Positions 12,137 through 20,872 of a stretch of DNA of 64,000 nt are shown in pieces. Numbering within the stretch: the stretch's first letter is position 1; the number at the start of each line of letters is the position of its first letter. The DNA is from Paramarasmius palmivorus (Eukaryota; Basidiomycota; Agaricomycetes; Agaricales; Marasmiaceae): contig JAYKXP010000175.1 in assembly GCA_037176845.1 (NCBI GenBank), forward strand, positions 24,466 through 88,465. The letters are read 5' to 3'. A program made the position numbers and the translations under genes. Under the pieces are notes generated by a model. That model ran no database searches and was not told the DNA's origin. It saw nothing but the letters and a program-made list of their open reading frames with translations.

Positions 12137-13739
12137 GTAGGAGCACCTGTCCTATTTGCTAAGAAGAAAGACGGTACTCTTCAGCTATGTGTGGACTATA
12201 GGAAACTCAATCTGGTCATCCAAAAGAACCGTTACTCTCTTCCCTTGATCAGAAACCTCATCAACCAGCTCAGAAAAGCCAAAGTGTTCACCAAGTTGGA
12301 TCTGAGGGCTGGATATAACAATGTCTGCATTGCAGGGGGTCATGAATGGAAAACGGCTTTTAGAACACACTATGGTATGTACAAGTACATGGTTATGCCA
12401 TTTGGTCTCACAAATGCACCTTTCCATTTTCAACACTTTATGAATGACATCTTCCATGACATGTCTGATGTCTTTGTGATCATCTATTTTGGATGACATT
12501 CTGATCTATTCCGAGACCAAGGAGCAGCATAAGGACCACATTAAACAGGAACTGCAATGTCTGCAGGACAATAACTTGCATGTGAAACCTGAGAAATGTG
12601 AGTTCTACACAGACAGTGTAGAGTACCTTGGTGTCATTGTCTCTCTGAACAGAATTTCAATGGATCCAAAGAAAGTGGAGATTATCAAGTTGTGGCCAAC
12701 CCCGCACAATGTAAAGGACATACAATCCTTCCTTGGCTTTGCAAACTTCTACAGGAGATTCATAGATAACTTCTCAGACATAGTCAAGCCAATGATGAGG
12801 CTGCTGGGAAAGAATGTACCTTGGAAATGGAATGAACAACACAATTCAGTTTTTGCCCTATTAAAGGAGGTGTTTACCAAAGCTCCCATCCTTCAACATT
12901 TTGACCCAGCTTTACCGATTATTCTAGAAACTGATGCTTCTGACTATGCCATTGCCTCCATTATTTCCCAACCTCACCTGGACACAGGAGAAATTCATCC
13001 AGTAGTGTTCTATGCATGATCTATGGGTCCAGCTGAGTTGAATTACGACATACACAATAAGGAAATGTTAGCCATCGTAGAGGCATTCAAGCAATAGAGA
13101 GCATACCTAGAAGGAGCCAGGCATACTGTGCAGGTCTACACTGACCACAACAACCTCCAGTTCTTCACTACAACAAAACAGCTTAGCTGACAATAAGCAT
13201 GATGGAACAAGTTTCTTTCCGGCTTTGACTTCATCATCAATTACAGGCCTGGAAGACTTGGGGCGAAACCAGACACACTCACCAGATGCCCTGATGTCTA
13301 TCCCAAGAAGAGCAACCAGAAATCAGCTAACACTATGAACAAACAAGCATTCTTGCCCCCTGAATAACTCATGGCTAGCTTGTTGCTTAATGAAGAAGCC
13401 CTACATAGCCGAATTCATAAGGCAAAGAGAGACAACCATTGGGAGAAGTTGGTGGAGTCATTGGAAGCAGAACACCCTAGCAAGTACACTCTGGACAATG
13501 GTTTACTACAGAGGAGAGGACTTATCTATGTTCCCAATGATCCACATCTGAGGTTGTTGGTGATGCAGCAGCACCATGATCCATTTCCTTCAAGGACACC
13601 CTGGCATATATAAAACTAAGGCACTCATCATGAGGACCTATTACTGGCCAGGTATAAAACAGGATATCAGACAATACAATTTATCTTGTTTCAAGTGCAA
13701 CAGAACCAAGATTCATTGGGTTTAAACGAGGGGTTTACA

Positions 13740-14033
13740 CAAAGGCAATCGTCGGTGAGTCAGTCACCTATGCCTTTGCATCAACCCCAACTCACTCTCT
13801 GCTTCAGATAGTGAGGAACCCTCGATACATGTCTCGTCTCGACACCGTATGGTGTCTCGTAGTCATCGAGACTCGACAGCGGAGGCATTGAGCCTCGATC
13901 AGTTTCATCCCTAGTATTTATCTATCCTGTACTCCTGGCGGACACCCTAATCTTATTTCTTTGTCCGCCAGGTAAGTCTAATGGTTACGATACAGTTTTT
14001 AGTGTTCTTACCTTATTTCTTTGTCCGCCAGGT
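13740..14033 (+). promoter_or_regulatory. structured 5' leader of the YR retrotransposon
   Basis: The first ~330 bases of the element are non-coding and full of inverted repeats: CAAAGGCA/TGCCTTTG (13740-13747 with 13771-13778) enclosing GGTGA/TCACC; GACACC/GGTGTC at 13841-13856; and a perfect 10-bp pair CCTGGCGGAC/GTCCGCCAGG (13934-13943 with 13963-13972). A 22-bp sequence ending GTCCGCCAGGT is directly repeated at 13952-13973 and 14012-14033. The same block is present almost unchanged at the start of the second unit. A role in replication priming, packaging or translation is inference. Confidence 0.6.
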
Positions 14034-14036
14034 CTT

Positions 14037-17000
14037 TTGTTTTTCGTCTATTCTGAATATATCATATTCCATCGACACATTCTATGTCTCACAATGCCGA
14101 ACCTCCTAGACCGACTGGAGGATCACCCTCGTCCTCTCGAGCTCCCCACACCTTCGGAGCCTCTAGCTCAGAACAACCCACCTTTGACCAAGAAGTTATC
14201 ACTGAAGCGCAAAGCTTCGTTGACAAATATAGACAAGGTGTCATCTCTCGAGTCAAGGCTGAAGCAGCCATCGAAGTTGTCCTCGAACGAGGAGCCAGTA
14301 ATGCTGGGACATCATACACTGCAGACCTACGCCAACCCTACCTCGACCAGCTGGACGCTCACGACAAGACTCTCTGCGAAGCGCAAGTTCAGGGAGAAAC
14401 ACAGAATGGTGAATCTGCCACAATTCCCACTCCTGACACAGTCCCTCGGACAAAGCGAAAACGTACAGACGACGATAGCTCAGACTCATCCTCTGACAAC
14501 GACTCAGATGAAGAAGAAGCGCCGCGTAGACGACGGAAGCGAATCGACAAGTCCAAACTCGCTTGGAAAGTCAATTCCGACTCACACGAACTCAGAGAGC
14601 CCGTCCGCCTCGTCGTCACGCAACTCGAAAACTTCTCTAGAGACCCGAAGGAAGCCTTACGTCTTCTCAGGTCCAGCGGATCAGCTCCTACCTTCCCTAA
14701 CCAATCATGGAAAGAACTCCTTGAAGGATCGTTCCTTGATTTCGATGTCATCAACAAGGAACTTTTCGGAGGAGGCATCATTTCAACCGAAGAAGACTGG
14801 AGCAGAGTCTGGAGAGTTGTTGAACAGGCTATGGGATTCGCTTTCCTCAAACAAGGACCAGAACTCCGAACGTATGGAACCTACATCTTGGACTTCTTCC
14901 TTCAATTCAAGTCCGACCACCACGGCAATGTTATCAACTTCGACCGTGCCGTCCGCCACTTTATCGCCAATTCTAGAGACGTCTTATTTAGTGATACCCA
15001 TCGATTCACACATCTCGAGAAGTCTTACCTCAGTCCTGGAGGCAAACACTATGTCGAACCCGCCATGTCTTCTCGTGGATCACGAAGGCCGAATAGCAAC
15101 CGTTCCAAGTCGTCCGAGGAAGTCTGCCGCAACTGGAATAATGGAAACTGTTCCAAAGGTGCGGAACCTTGCCCTGGAGGACGGAAACACGTGTGTAGCA
15201 CCTGTGGAGGAGCTGACCACCGCCGGAAGGACAAGAAACAGTGTACCAAACCTGCGGTGTGATGCCCAGGTCGGTACTCCTGCTCTTGATTCCTCTGTGG
15301 TAACGTCTTCTGCCCCGTCAGCTAGTGCTCCTATATATACCCCTAATCCATCTCTGTTTGACTTCTACTCTCCATGTTCCGATGACGTCTTCGAGTGTCA
15401 ATCCTGTGTCCCAAGGTATCTACGTGGTTATGCCTGGCGCGACTCCTCATCTTCCTCCAGTATCACGGCGTACATGACGGAAATCGATTCCCCTTTACCC
15501 CGCCCACCTCCCAAAGAGTTCCAGAATGAATCAGTCCTCCGAACGATCGAGGAGAACCCTGACCTTTTTCACGTGTCGACAGAGATCAACGTCGACGAGA
15601 TGGAGCAATTGTTGACGGGATCTGACACGTTGTCCCCTAAACATCCTAATCAACCGTTCGTCCAGTCTGTGATGACAATGCTGCGCGAAGGATCCTGGCC
15701 ATGGGCTGATACCCATCATGACGATGGCTACCCTCTCACACACAGCAACTCCGAGTTCCATCCAAAGACAGAGCGAGAACGGAAGTTCCTTGAGGATTAT
15801 AGTCAGGCTGAAGAACTTGCAGGACATCACTCTCGTGATTTCGGCTCTGACCTCCTTGATGGCATGTATAGTACGCCTGTCCTGTCCGTTCCAAAGCCAC
15901 ATTCCGACGACCTTCGCCTTGTTCATCACATGAGCTATGGGGAATTCTGTCAAAATTCGATGATGGATCGTTCACAGACCAAGGGTGCTCGCCTCGATAC
16001 CCTCCATAACTTCACAGCTGCTCTCCTTCGGTATAAGCGTGCCAACCCTACTACGGAGCTTGTAGCGTTCAAATCAGATGTAGCAGGCGCGTTTCGGTTG
16101 TGTCCCATTCATCCGTTGTGGCAGATTAAACAGATTGTGACGACCAATTATCCATCTGTTGAGGACGTGGAGAGCAACGTGGACCGTGGACCCCTTAAAC
16201 ATCGAGTAGATTGGAGATGCTCCTTTGGGAGTTGTGCTTCACCACGTACCTGGGCGTCTGTGATGGGCCTTGTCTTGTGGATTGTGCTCTTCATTTTTGG
16301 GCTTAAGGACATATTCGCATACGTCGACGATAACTTTGGATGGGAAGAGGCTACCAACTTTGTTCTCTACGCTCCTTATGGGATCATGATGCCAGCAAAG
16401 CAGGCTGCACTGTTACGTATTTGGGACCGACTTGGCATCCCACACAAACGCCGCAAACAACTCCACGGAAAGATCTTGGAAATCATTGGATTCTTAGTCG
16501 ATGTTAATAGGTTGACAATCACCCTTCCTCAGGATTCTAAAACAGATCTTATAGCGGCTGTACAGCGCTTCATTGACTCGCCTAACCAACGCCAGCAACT
16601 CTACGAATGGCAACAACTGGCTGGGTGGATTTCCTGGTCTTTGAACGTCTTCCCACGTTTACGTCCCGCTCTTTGCCATGTGTATCAGAAGATGTCGAAG
16701 AAGGGTGATAGGTGGGGCTATGTTCACCTCAACAATGCTGTCCGCGATGATCTTCATTGGTTTCTGAAGCATGTTTCTAATTCCAATGGTGTCTACCTTT
16801 TTGACTCAGTGGACTGGAATCCTGTTGCTGACTGTGACTTCGAGATACGGTGTGACACCTGTCTTGAGGGCATGGGTTTTTGGTCTCCCCGCATGTCATG
16901 GGGTTGCTATAGCCAGGTTCCGATCGAGATGTCTCATGATCCGAAGATCCTCTTTTGGGAGTCGGTTTCAGTGTTGAGTGCGTTGGAATGGTTTGTGCGC

Positions 17001-17321
17001 ATTGTGTTGAAGGCTGCACCACAACTCTTCCCTTCGGACCGCCCAATTCGCTTGACCATACTTACCGACAACTTCAACACTGTGCATATCTTCGATACCC
17101 TTGCGGCGGATAGCGGTTATAACGACCTCCTAAAGGCCGCCGTCGATCTTCTGATCAAGCACAACATCGATTTACGTGTTGTCCACATCCCTGGCGAGGA
17201 GAATGACGTTGCAGATGCAATTTCTCGCCATGACTTCGATCACGCCTATGCAATTCAAACGAACCTTGTCATTTTCCCTTTTCAACCCCCTCATTGTGTG
17301 CTGGGGGCAGCCAAAAAATGA
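14037..17321 (+). CDS. pol: reverse transcriptase-RNase H of the YR retrotransposon
   Basis: The frame is open for 1,094 codons, but the first ~400 overlap gag in another frame and look like a shadow (Ser/Thr/Pro-rich, no domain). Convincing protein starts near the in-frame ATG at 15474 (residue 480, MTEIDSPLPRPPP). The RT core follows: AFKSDVAGAFRL (first catalytic Asp, near residue 680), a GSCASPRTWASVM segment, and the YVDD box at about 762-765 (FAYVDDNFGW). RNase H follows with RCDTCLEGMGFW, TILTDNFNTVHIF and HIPGEENDVADAISR, the compact type typical of DIRS-like elements. The stop TGA at 17319-17321 overlaps the ATG of the recombinase ORF. Intact, with no internal stop. Confidence 0.85.
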   Translation: MFFVYSEYIIFHRHILCLTMPNLLDRLEDHPRPLELPTPSEPLAQNNPPLTKKLSLKRKASLTNIDKVSSLESRLKQPSKLSSNEEPVMLGHHTLQTYANPTSTSWTLTTRLSAKRKFREKHRMVNLPQFPLLTQSLGQSENVQTTIAQTHPLTTTQMKKKRRVDDGSESTSPNSLGKSIPTHTNSESPSASSSRNSKTSLETRRKPYVFSGPADQLLPSLTNHGKNSLKDRSLISMSSTRNFSEEASFQPKKTGAESGELLNRLWDSLSSNKDQNSERMEPTSWTSSFNSSPTTTAMLSTSTVPSATLSPILETSYLVIPIDSHISRSLTSVLEANTMSNPPCLLVDHEGRIATVPSRPRKSAATGIMETVPKVRNLALEDGNTCVAPVEELTTAGRTRNSVPNLRCDAQVGTPALDSSVVTSSAPSASAPIYTPNPSLFDFYSPCSDDVFECQSCVPRYLRGYAWRDSSSSSSITAYMTEIDSPLPRPPPKEFQNESVLRTIEENPDLFHVSTEINVDEMEQLLTGSDTLSPKHPNQPFVQSVMTMLREGSWPWADTHHDDGYPLTHSNSEFHPKTERERKFLEDYSQAEELAGHHSRDFGSDLLDGMYSTPVLSVPKPHSDDLRLVHHMSYGEFCQNSMMDRSQTKGARLDTLHNFTAALLRYKRANPTTELVAFKSDVAGAFRLCPIHPLWQIKQIVTTNYPSVEDVESNVDRGPLKHRVDWRCSFGSCASPRTWASVMGLVLWIVLFIFGLKDIFAYVDDNFGWEEATNFVLYAPYGIMMPAKQAALLRIWDRLGIPHKRRKQLHGKILEIIGFLVDVNRLTITLPQDSKTDLIAAVQRFIDSPNQRQQLYEWQQLAGWISWSLNVFPRLRPALCHVYQKMSKKGDRWGYVHLNNAVRDDLHWFLKHVSNSNGVYLFDSVDWNPVADCDFEIRCDTCLEGMGFWSPRMSWGCYSQVPIEMSHDPKILFWESVSVLSALEWFVRIVLKAAPQLFPSDRPIRLTILTDNFNTVHIFDTLAADSGYNDLLKAAVDLLIKHNIDLRVVHIPGEENDVADAISRHDFDHAYAIQTNLVIFPFQPPHCVLGAAKK
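14084..15262 (+). CDS. gag: Gag-like protein of the YR retrotransposon
   Basis: 392 residues. The N-terminus is Ser/Pro-rich, followed by a low-complexity acidic D/S run and a basic RRRRKR patch (about residues 125-160), a helical capsid-like middle, and a C-terminal Cys/His cluster (VCRNWNNGNC, then EPCPGGRKHVC, CSTCGG, H, C), a zinc-knuckle type used for nucleic-acid binding in Gag proteins of DIRS-like elements. The ATG at 14084 is the first ATG after the structured leader. It lies entirely inside a longer frame (14037-17321) read +1 relative to gag; the RT domain belongs to that frame, so frameshifting or internal initiation is needed to make RT. Confidence 0.8.
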   Translation: MSHNAEPPRPTGGSPSSSRAPHTFGASSSEQPTFDQEVITEAQSFVDKYRQGVISRVKAEAAIEVVLERGASNAGTSYTADLRQPYLDQLDAHDKTLCEAQVQGETQNGESATIPTPDTVPRTKRKRTDDDSSDSSSDNDSDEEEAPRRRRKRIDKSKLAWKVNSDSHELREPVRLVVTQLENFSRDPKEALRLLRSSGSAPTFPNQSWKELLEGSFLDFDVINKELFGGGIISTEEDWSRVWRVVEQAMGFAFLKQGPELRTYGTYILDFFLQFKSDHHGNVINFDRAVRHFIANSRDVLFSDTHRFTHLEKSYLSPGGKHYVEPAMSSRGSRRPNSNRSKSSEEVCRNWNNGNCSKGAEPCPGGRKHVCSTCGGADHRRKDKKQCTKPAV

Positions 17322-18307
17322 CACCATCCATCTCTCGGGGTGCGAGACAGCCTCCTCGTAAACCCTGGTCCGTCGAGGAACTAATCCGCAGACGGAATAT
17401 TGCCTTGGGCATGTCCATTGACACAACTACTCGCTCCACTTATTCTTCAGCTCTGAACTCATATCTCACCTTCTGCGAACTACATCACTTTCCCATCGAC
17501 CCCACTCCCGACACACTATCCTTCTTTGTTGTTTTTATGTGCTCGCACATTGACCCTGACTCTGTTGGTGGATACCTATCTGGTATTGTCCATGAACTCC
17601 GCCCCTTCTACCCCGACGTGAAGAAAAACCGCGACCACCATCTTGTGTCCCGTACCTTGAAGGGATGCAAACGTTTATACAAGAAACCGACTTCACGGAA
17701 ACTTCCCCTTTCGGTTGACAGCATCCGTGAAAGCATGGATCAGTTGCCTGCCAACCCGAATTACGACGACCTCCTGTTCAACACCATGATGGCAACGGGT
17801 ACACGTGGGCTCCTTCGTCTAGGAGAGATGACATGCCCTGATTTAGTGCGTCTTCGTAACCCTCGCAAATACTCCCTGCGCTCGCGTGTAGAGTTCCTTG
17901 AGGATGGCTTTTCATTTTGGCTTGAGACGCACAAAACCGACAAAGCTTTTGAAGGTGCTCGCATTGTCATAATCTATCACCCGCGGATTGATGTCCCTGG
18001 CATTTTTCGCTGTTACCTAAATCGTCGTGATGGTCGCTTCCCTCTCAATCCCTTCCTCTGGGTGACTTCGGCCGGTAAAGTCCCCACTCGATCGTGGTTT
18101 ATGACCCGCTTCCGACGTTTCTGCTTGGACCGTAAATTTGGCGGCCAATCAATGCGTGCTGGTGGTGCGACGTTCTTAGCAGAGTGCGGTACACCTCGAG
18201 AACTCATTCAAGGCATTGGACGTTGGTCGTCTGATGCATTCAACATCTATATCCGGAAGAATCCAGTTCTACTGCAAACTATCGTCTCGTCGGCGTCGTT
18301 GTCATGA
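17318..18307 (+). CDS. tyrosine recombinase of the YR retrotransposon
   Basis: 329 residues from ATG 17318, which overlaps the RT stop as ATGA (an in-frame upstream ATG at 17294 would add 8 residues). The N-terminal half resembles a SAM-like core-binding domain (STYSSALNSYLTFCELH). The catalytic half shows GTRGLLRLGEM (first Arg), GGQSMRAGGATFLAE (second Arg; the usual His of HxxR is Gln), GIGRWSSDAFNIYIRKNP (the Trp of GRW and the nucleophile Tyr). The enzyme would integrate the circular cDNA copy by site-specific recombination without target duplication. All other key residues are present. Confidence 0.88.
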   Translation: MTPSISRGARQPPRKPWSVEELIRRRNIALGMSIDTTTRSTYSSALNSYLTFCELHHFPIDPTPDTLSFFVVFMCSHIDPDSVGGYLSGIVHELRPFYPDVKKNRDHHLVSRTLKGCKRLYKKPTSRKLPLSVDSIRESMDQLPANPNYDDLLFNTMMATGTRGLLRLGEMTCPDLVRLRNPRKYSLRSRVEFLEDGFSFWLETHKTDKAFEGARIVIIYHPRIDVPGIFRCYLNRRDGRFPLNPFLWVTSAGKVPTRSWFMTRFRRFCLDRKFGGQSMRAGGATFLAECGTPRELIQGIGRWSSDAFNIYIRKNPVLLQTIVSSASLS

Positions 18308-18484
18308 CACGCCGCTCCCGTCATCATTCATCATCTTTTTATCCTTCTTTTCCACTTCCTTCGTTTCTTCCCTTAGCATATTAGCCATCGGTTCGCGGCG
18401 CCCCAGATATTCTATAAATCCCTTGGGCCGGCGGCCCGGTGTTGCTACTTATCAAGGACGAAAAACGAACCTCCAGACGATTGG

Positions 18485-20151
18485 TTGGGTTTAAACGAGG
18501 GGTTTACACAAAGGCAATCGTCGGTGAGTCAGTCACCTATGCCTTTGCATCAACCCCAACTCACTCTCTGCTTCAGATAGTGAGGAACCCTCGATACATG
18601 TCTCGTCTCGACACCGTATGGTGTCTCGTAGTCATCGAGACTCGACAGCAGAGGCATTGAGCCTCGATCAGTTTCATCCCTAGTATTTATCTATCCTGTA
18701 CTCCTGGCGGACACCCTAATCTTATTTCTTTGTCCGCCAGGTAAGTCTAATGGTTACGATACAGTTTTTAGTGTTCTTACCTTATTTCTTTGTCCGCCAG
18801 GTCTTTTGTTTTTCGTCTACCCACCCGTATTCATTTCTTCATTACCTCTCCCTATTGTACATCATGTATCTACGACGGGGCGCCATCGGTTCGCGGCGCC
18901 CCAGATATTCGGCGCTTCTTCTTCATCTGAGTCGTTGTCAGAGGATGAGTCTGAGCTATCGTCGTCTGTACGTTTTCGCTTTGTCCGAGGGACTGTGTCA
19001 GGAGTGGGAATTGTGGCAGATTCACCATTCTGTGTTTCTCCCTGAACTTGCGCTTCGCAGAGAGTCTCGTCGTGAGCGTCCAGCTGGTCGAGGTAGGGTT
19101 GGCGTAGGTCTGCAGTGTATGATGTCCCAGCATTACTGGCTCCTCGTTCGAGGACAACTTCGATGGCTGCTTCAGCCTTGACTCGAGAGATGACACCTTG
19201 TCTATATTTGTCAACGAAGCTTTGCGCTTCAGTGATAACTTCTTGGTCAAAGGTGGGTTGTTCTGAGCTAGAGGCTCCGAAGGTGTGGGGAGCTCGAGAG
19301 GACGAGGGTGATCCTCCAGTCGGTCTAGGAGGTTCGGCATTGTGAGACATAGAATGTGTCGATGGAATATGATATATTCAGAATAGACGAAAAACAAAAG
19401 ACCTGAAGTCCAAGATGTAGGTTCCATACGTTCGGAGTTCTGGTCCTTGTTTGAGGAAAGCGAATCCCATAGCCTGTTCAACAACTCTCCAGACTCTGCT
19501 CCAGTCTTCTTCGGTTGAAATGATGCCTCCTCCGAAAAGTTCCTTGTTGATGACATCGAAATCGAGGAACGATCCTTCAAGGAGTTCTTTCCATGATTGG
19601 TTAGGGAAGGTAGGAGCTGATCCGCTGGACCTGAGAAGACGTAAGGCTTCCTTCGGGTCTCTAGAGAAGTTTTCGAGTTGCGTGACAACGAGGCGGACGG
19701 GCTCTCTGAGTTCGTGTGAGTATCACGAAGGCCGAATAGCAACCGTTCCAAGTCGTCCGAGGAAGTCTGCCGCAACTGGAATAATGGAAACTGTTCCAAA
19801 GGTGCGGAACCTTGCCCTGGAGGACGGAAACACGTGTGTAGCACCTGTGGAGGAGCTGACCACCGCCGGAAGGACAAGAAACAGTGTACCAAACCTGCGG
19901 TGTGATGCCCAGGTCGGTACTCCTGCTCTTGATTCCTCTGTGGTAATGTCTTCTGCCCCGTCAGCTAGTGCTCCTATATATACCCCTAATCCATCTCTGT
20001 TTGACTTCTACTCTCCATGTTCCGATGACGTCTTCGAGTGTCAATCCTGTGTCCCAAGGTATCTACGTGGTTATGCCTGGCGCGACTCCTCGGGCCGGCG
20101 GCCCGGTGTTGCTACTTATCAAGGACGAAAAACGAACCTCCAGACGATTGG
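18485..20151 (+). mobile_element. rearranged non-autonomous derivative of the YR retrotransposon, unit 2
   Basis: It abuts unit 1 directly (junction CAGACGATTGG/TTGGGTTT) and has the same two termini. Order: leader copy 18485-18819 matching 13716-14050; about 92 bp ending in a hairpin GGGGCGCC/GGCGCCCC and a block found near the 3' end of unit 1 (ATCGGTTCGCGGCGCC); an inverted copy of gag 18912 to about 19404 (complement of about 14031-14523); a second inverted piece about 19404-19731 (complement of about 14577-14896); a direct piece 19732 to about 20090 matching about 15077-15440; and the shared 3' end from GGGCCGGCGGCCCGG. RT-RNase H and recombinase are lost, so it must be moved in trans. 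The long antisense ORFs here are only reversed gag. Confidence 0.88.
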
Positions 20152-20778
20152 TAGGCGAAAGCTGTTGGGAACTCTTGGACCATTGCCCATATCCTGGTCA
20201 TCTATCACAGTTGATTACATTGTTGACTTGCCTATATTTAGCACGTTTGATGCTATAATGGTGGTAGTCTGTCAACTAACCAAGCAGGCTGTATTCATAT
20301 CCTGCAACAAAACCGACAACACTGTCCAGCTGGCAAAGTTATTTATCCATCATATGTTCTCAAAACATGGCCTGCCCATTCATATCATCTCTGATTGAGG
20401 AACAATGTTTGCTTCCCAATTCTGGAAGGAAGTATGTAGAATGCTGGGGGTAGAAATTTGGTTATCCACTGCCTATCATCCTGAAACCAATGGGCAGACA
20501 GAACGTACCAACCAATCTTTGGAACAGTATCTATGCCTTTACGTGAACTATCAGCAGGATGACTGGGTAGACTGGCTGCCCATAGCTGAGTTTGTGCACA
20601 ATAACAATTCCAACGATTCCACAGGCATCTCCCCATTCTTTACAAACAAAGGTTACCATCCAATAATCTCATTCAATCCAAACAACTCCCAGGTACCCAC
20701 AGCTTCAGAGTTTGTGCAAGAAGTTCTTCATCAATATCTACAGAAACAACTTCAGTCAGCTATAGCGCAGTACAAGTA

Positions 20779-20872
20779 AGGCCCAGCATGGGTGGTCCTG
20801 CGGGTGGTCTAGGACTCTCCCACACCCATACCCACTGTGGGTTTCACCCATTCCATGCCTGGTGGGTTGTGG
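20779..20872. other. GGGTGG/CCCACC-rich spacer before the LTR
   Basis: Between the end of recognisable integrase coding and the LTR-like repeat lies a G/C-rich segment with several copies of GGGTGG or its complement, including a CCCAC...GTGGG pairing. Such motifs are common near hAT ends, so this may be a transposon-end fragment. Low certainty. Confidence 0.3.

Larger units (their letters stand above)
13716..18484 (+). mobile_element. full-length tyrosine-recombinase retrotransposon (DIRS/Ngaro-like), unit 1
   Basis: A 4,769-bp unit beginning TTGGGTTTAAACGAGG and ending CAGACGATTGG, carrying gag (14084-15262), RT-RNase H (to 17321) and a tyrosine recombinase (17318-18307) in that order. There is no DDE integrase and no methyltransferase-like ORF between RT-RNase H and recombinase, which is nearer Ngaro/PAT-type organisation than classical DIRS1; the exact clade is inferred. 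The unit sits in the Gypsy relic between codons for KIH and RRKLL. Deleting 13716-20151 rejoins that frame exactly with no target duplication, as expected for tyrosine-recombinase integration. CpG-rich and uninterrupted, so recent and possibly active. Confidence 0.9.
11006..20778 (+). pseudogene. Ty3/Gypsy pol relic (element A), split by two nested insertions
   Basis: Pieces in order: RT N-terminus 11006-11192 (MPPHRDYDITIDTE and a LKALKEYLD-type helix); RT body, RNase H and integrase zinc finger 12137-13715; integrase core and C-terminal part 20152-20778. Recognisable parts are [38 protein letters not shown], a frameshifted active site giving YFG then DDILIYSE at 12489, RNase H (ETDASDYA, TDHNNLQFF), the HHCC finger (YYWPGIKQDIRQY, then FKCNRTK), WSSITVDYIVDLP, TAYHPETNGQTERTNQSLE and GISPFF. 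Gag, protease and 5' LTR are absent. In-frame stops occur at about 13018, 13096, 13185 and 20397, with a frameshift near 12486. CpG is scarce. The LTR at 20873-22460 may be its 3' LTR. Confidence 0.9.

Noticed and set aside
14253..14850. Minus-strand open frames of 78-153 codons inside gag
   Set aside because: They are antisense shadows of the gag reading frame; the same sequences reappear on the other strand in the inverted pieces of unit 2.
18862..19892. Long minus-strand frames of 162 and 340 codons in unit 2
   Set aside because: They are gag and its overlapping frame copied in reverse orientation, with chimeric ends, not a new gene.
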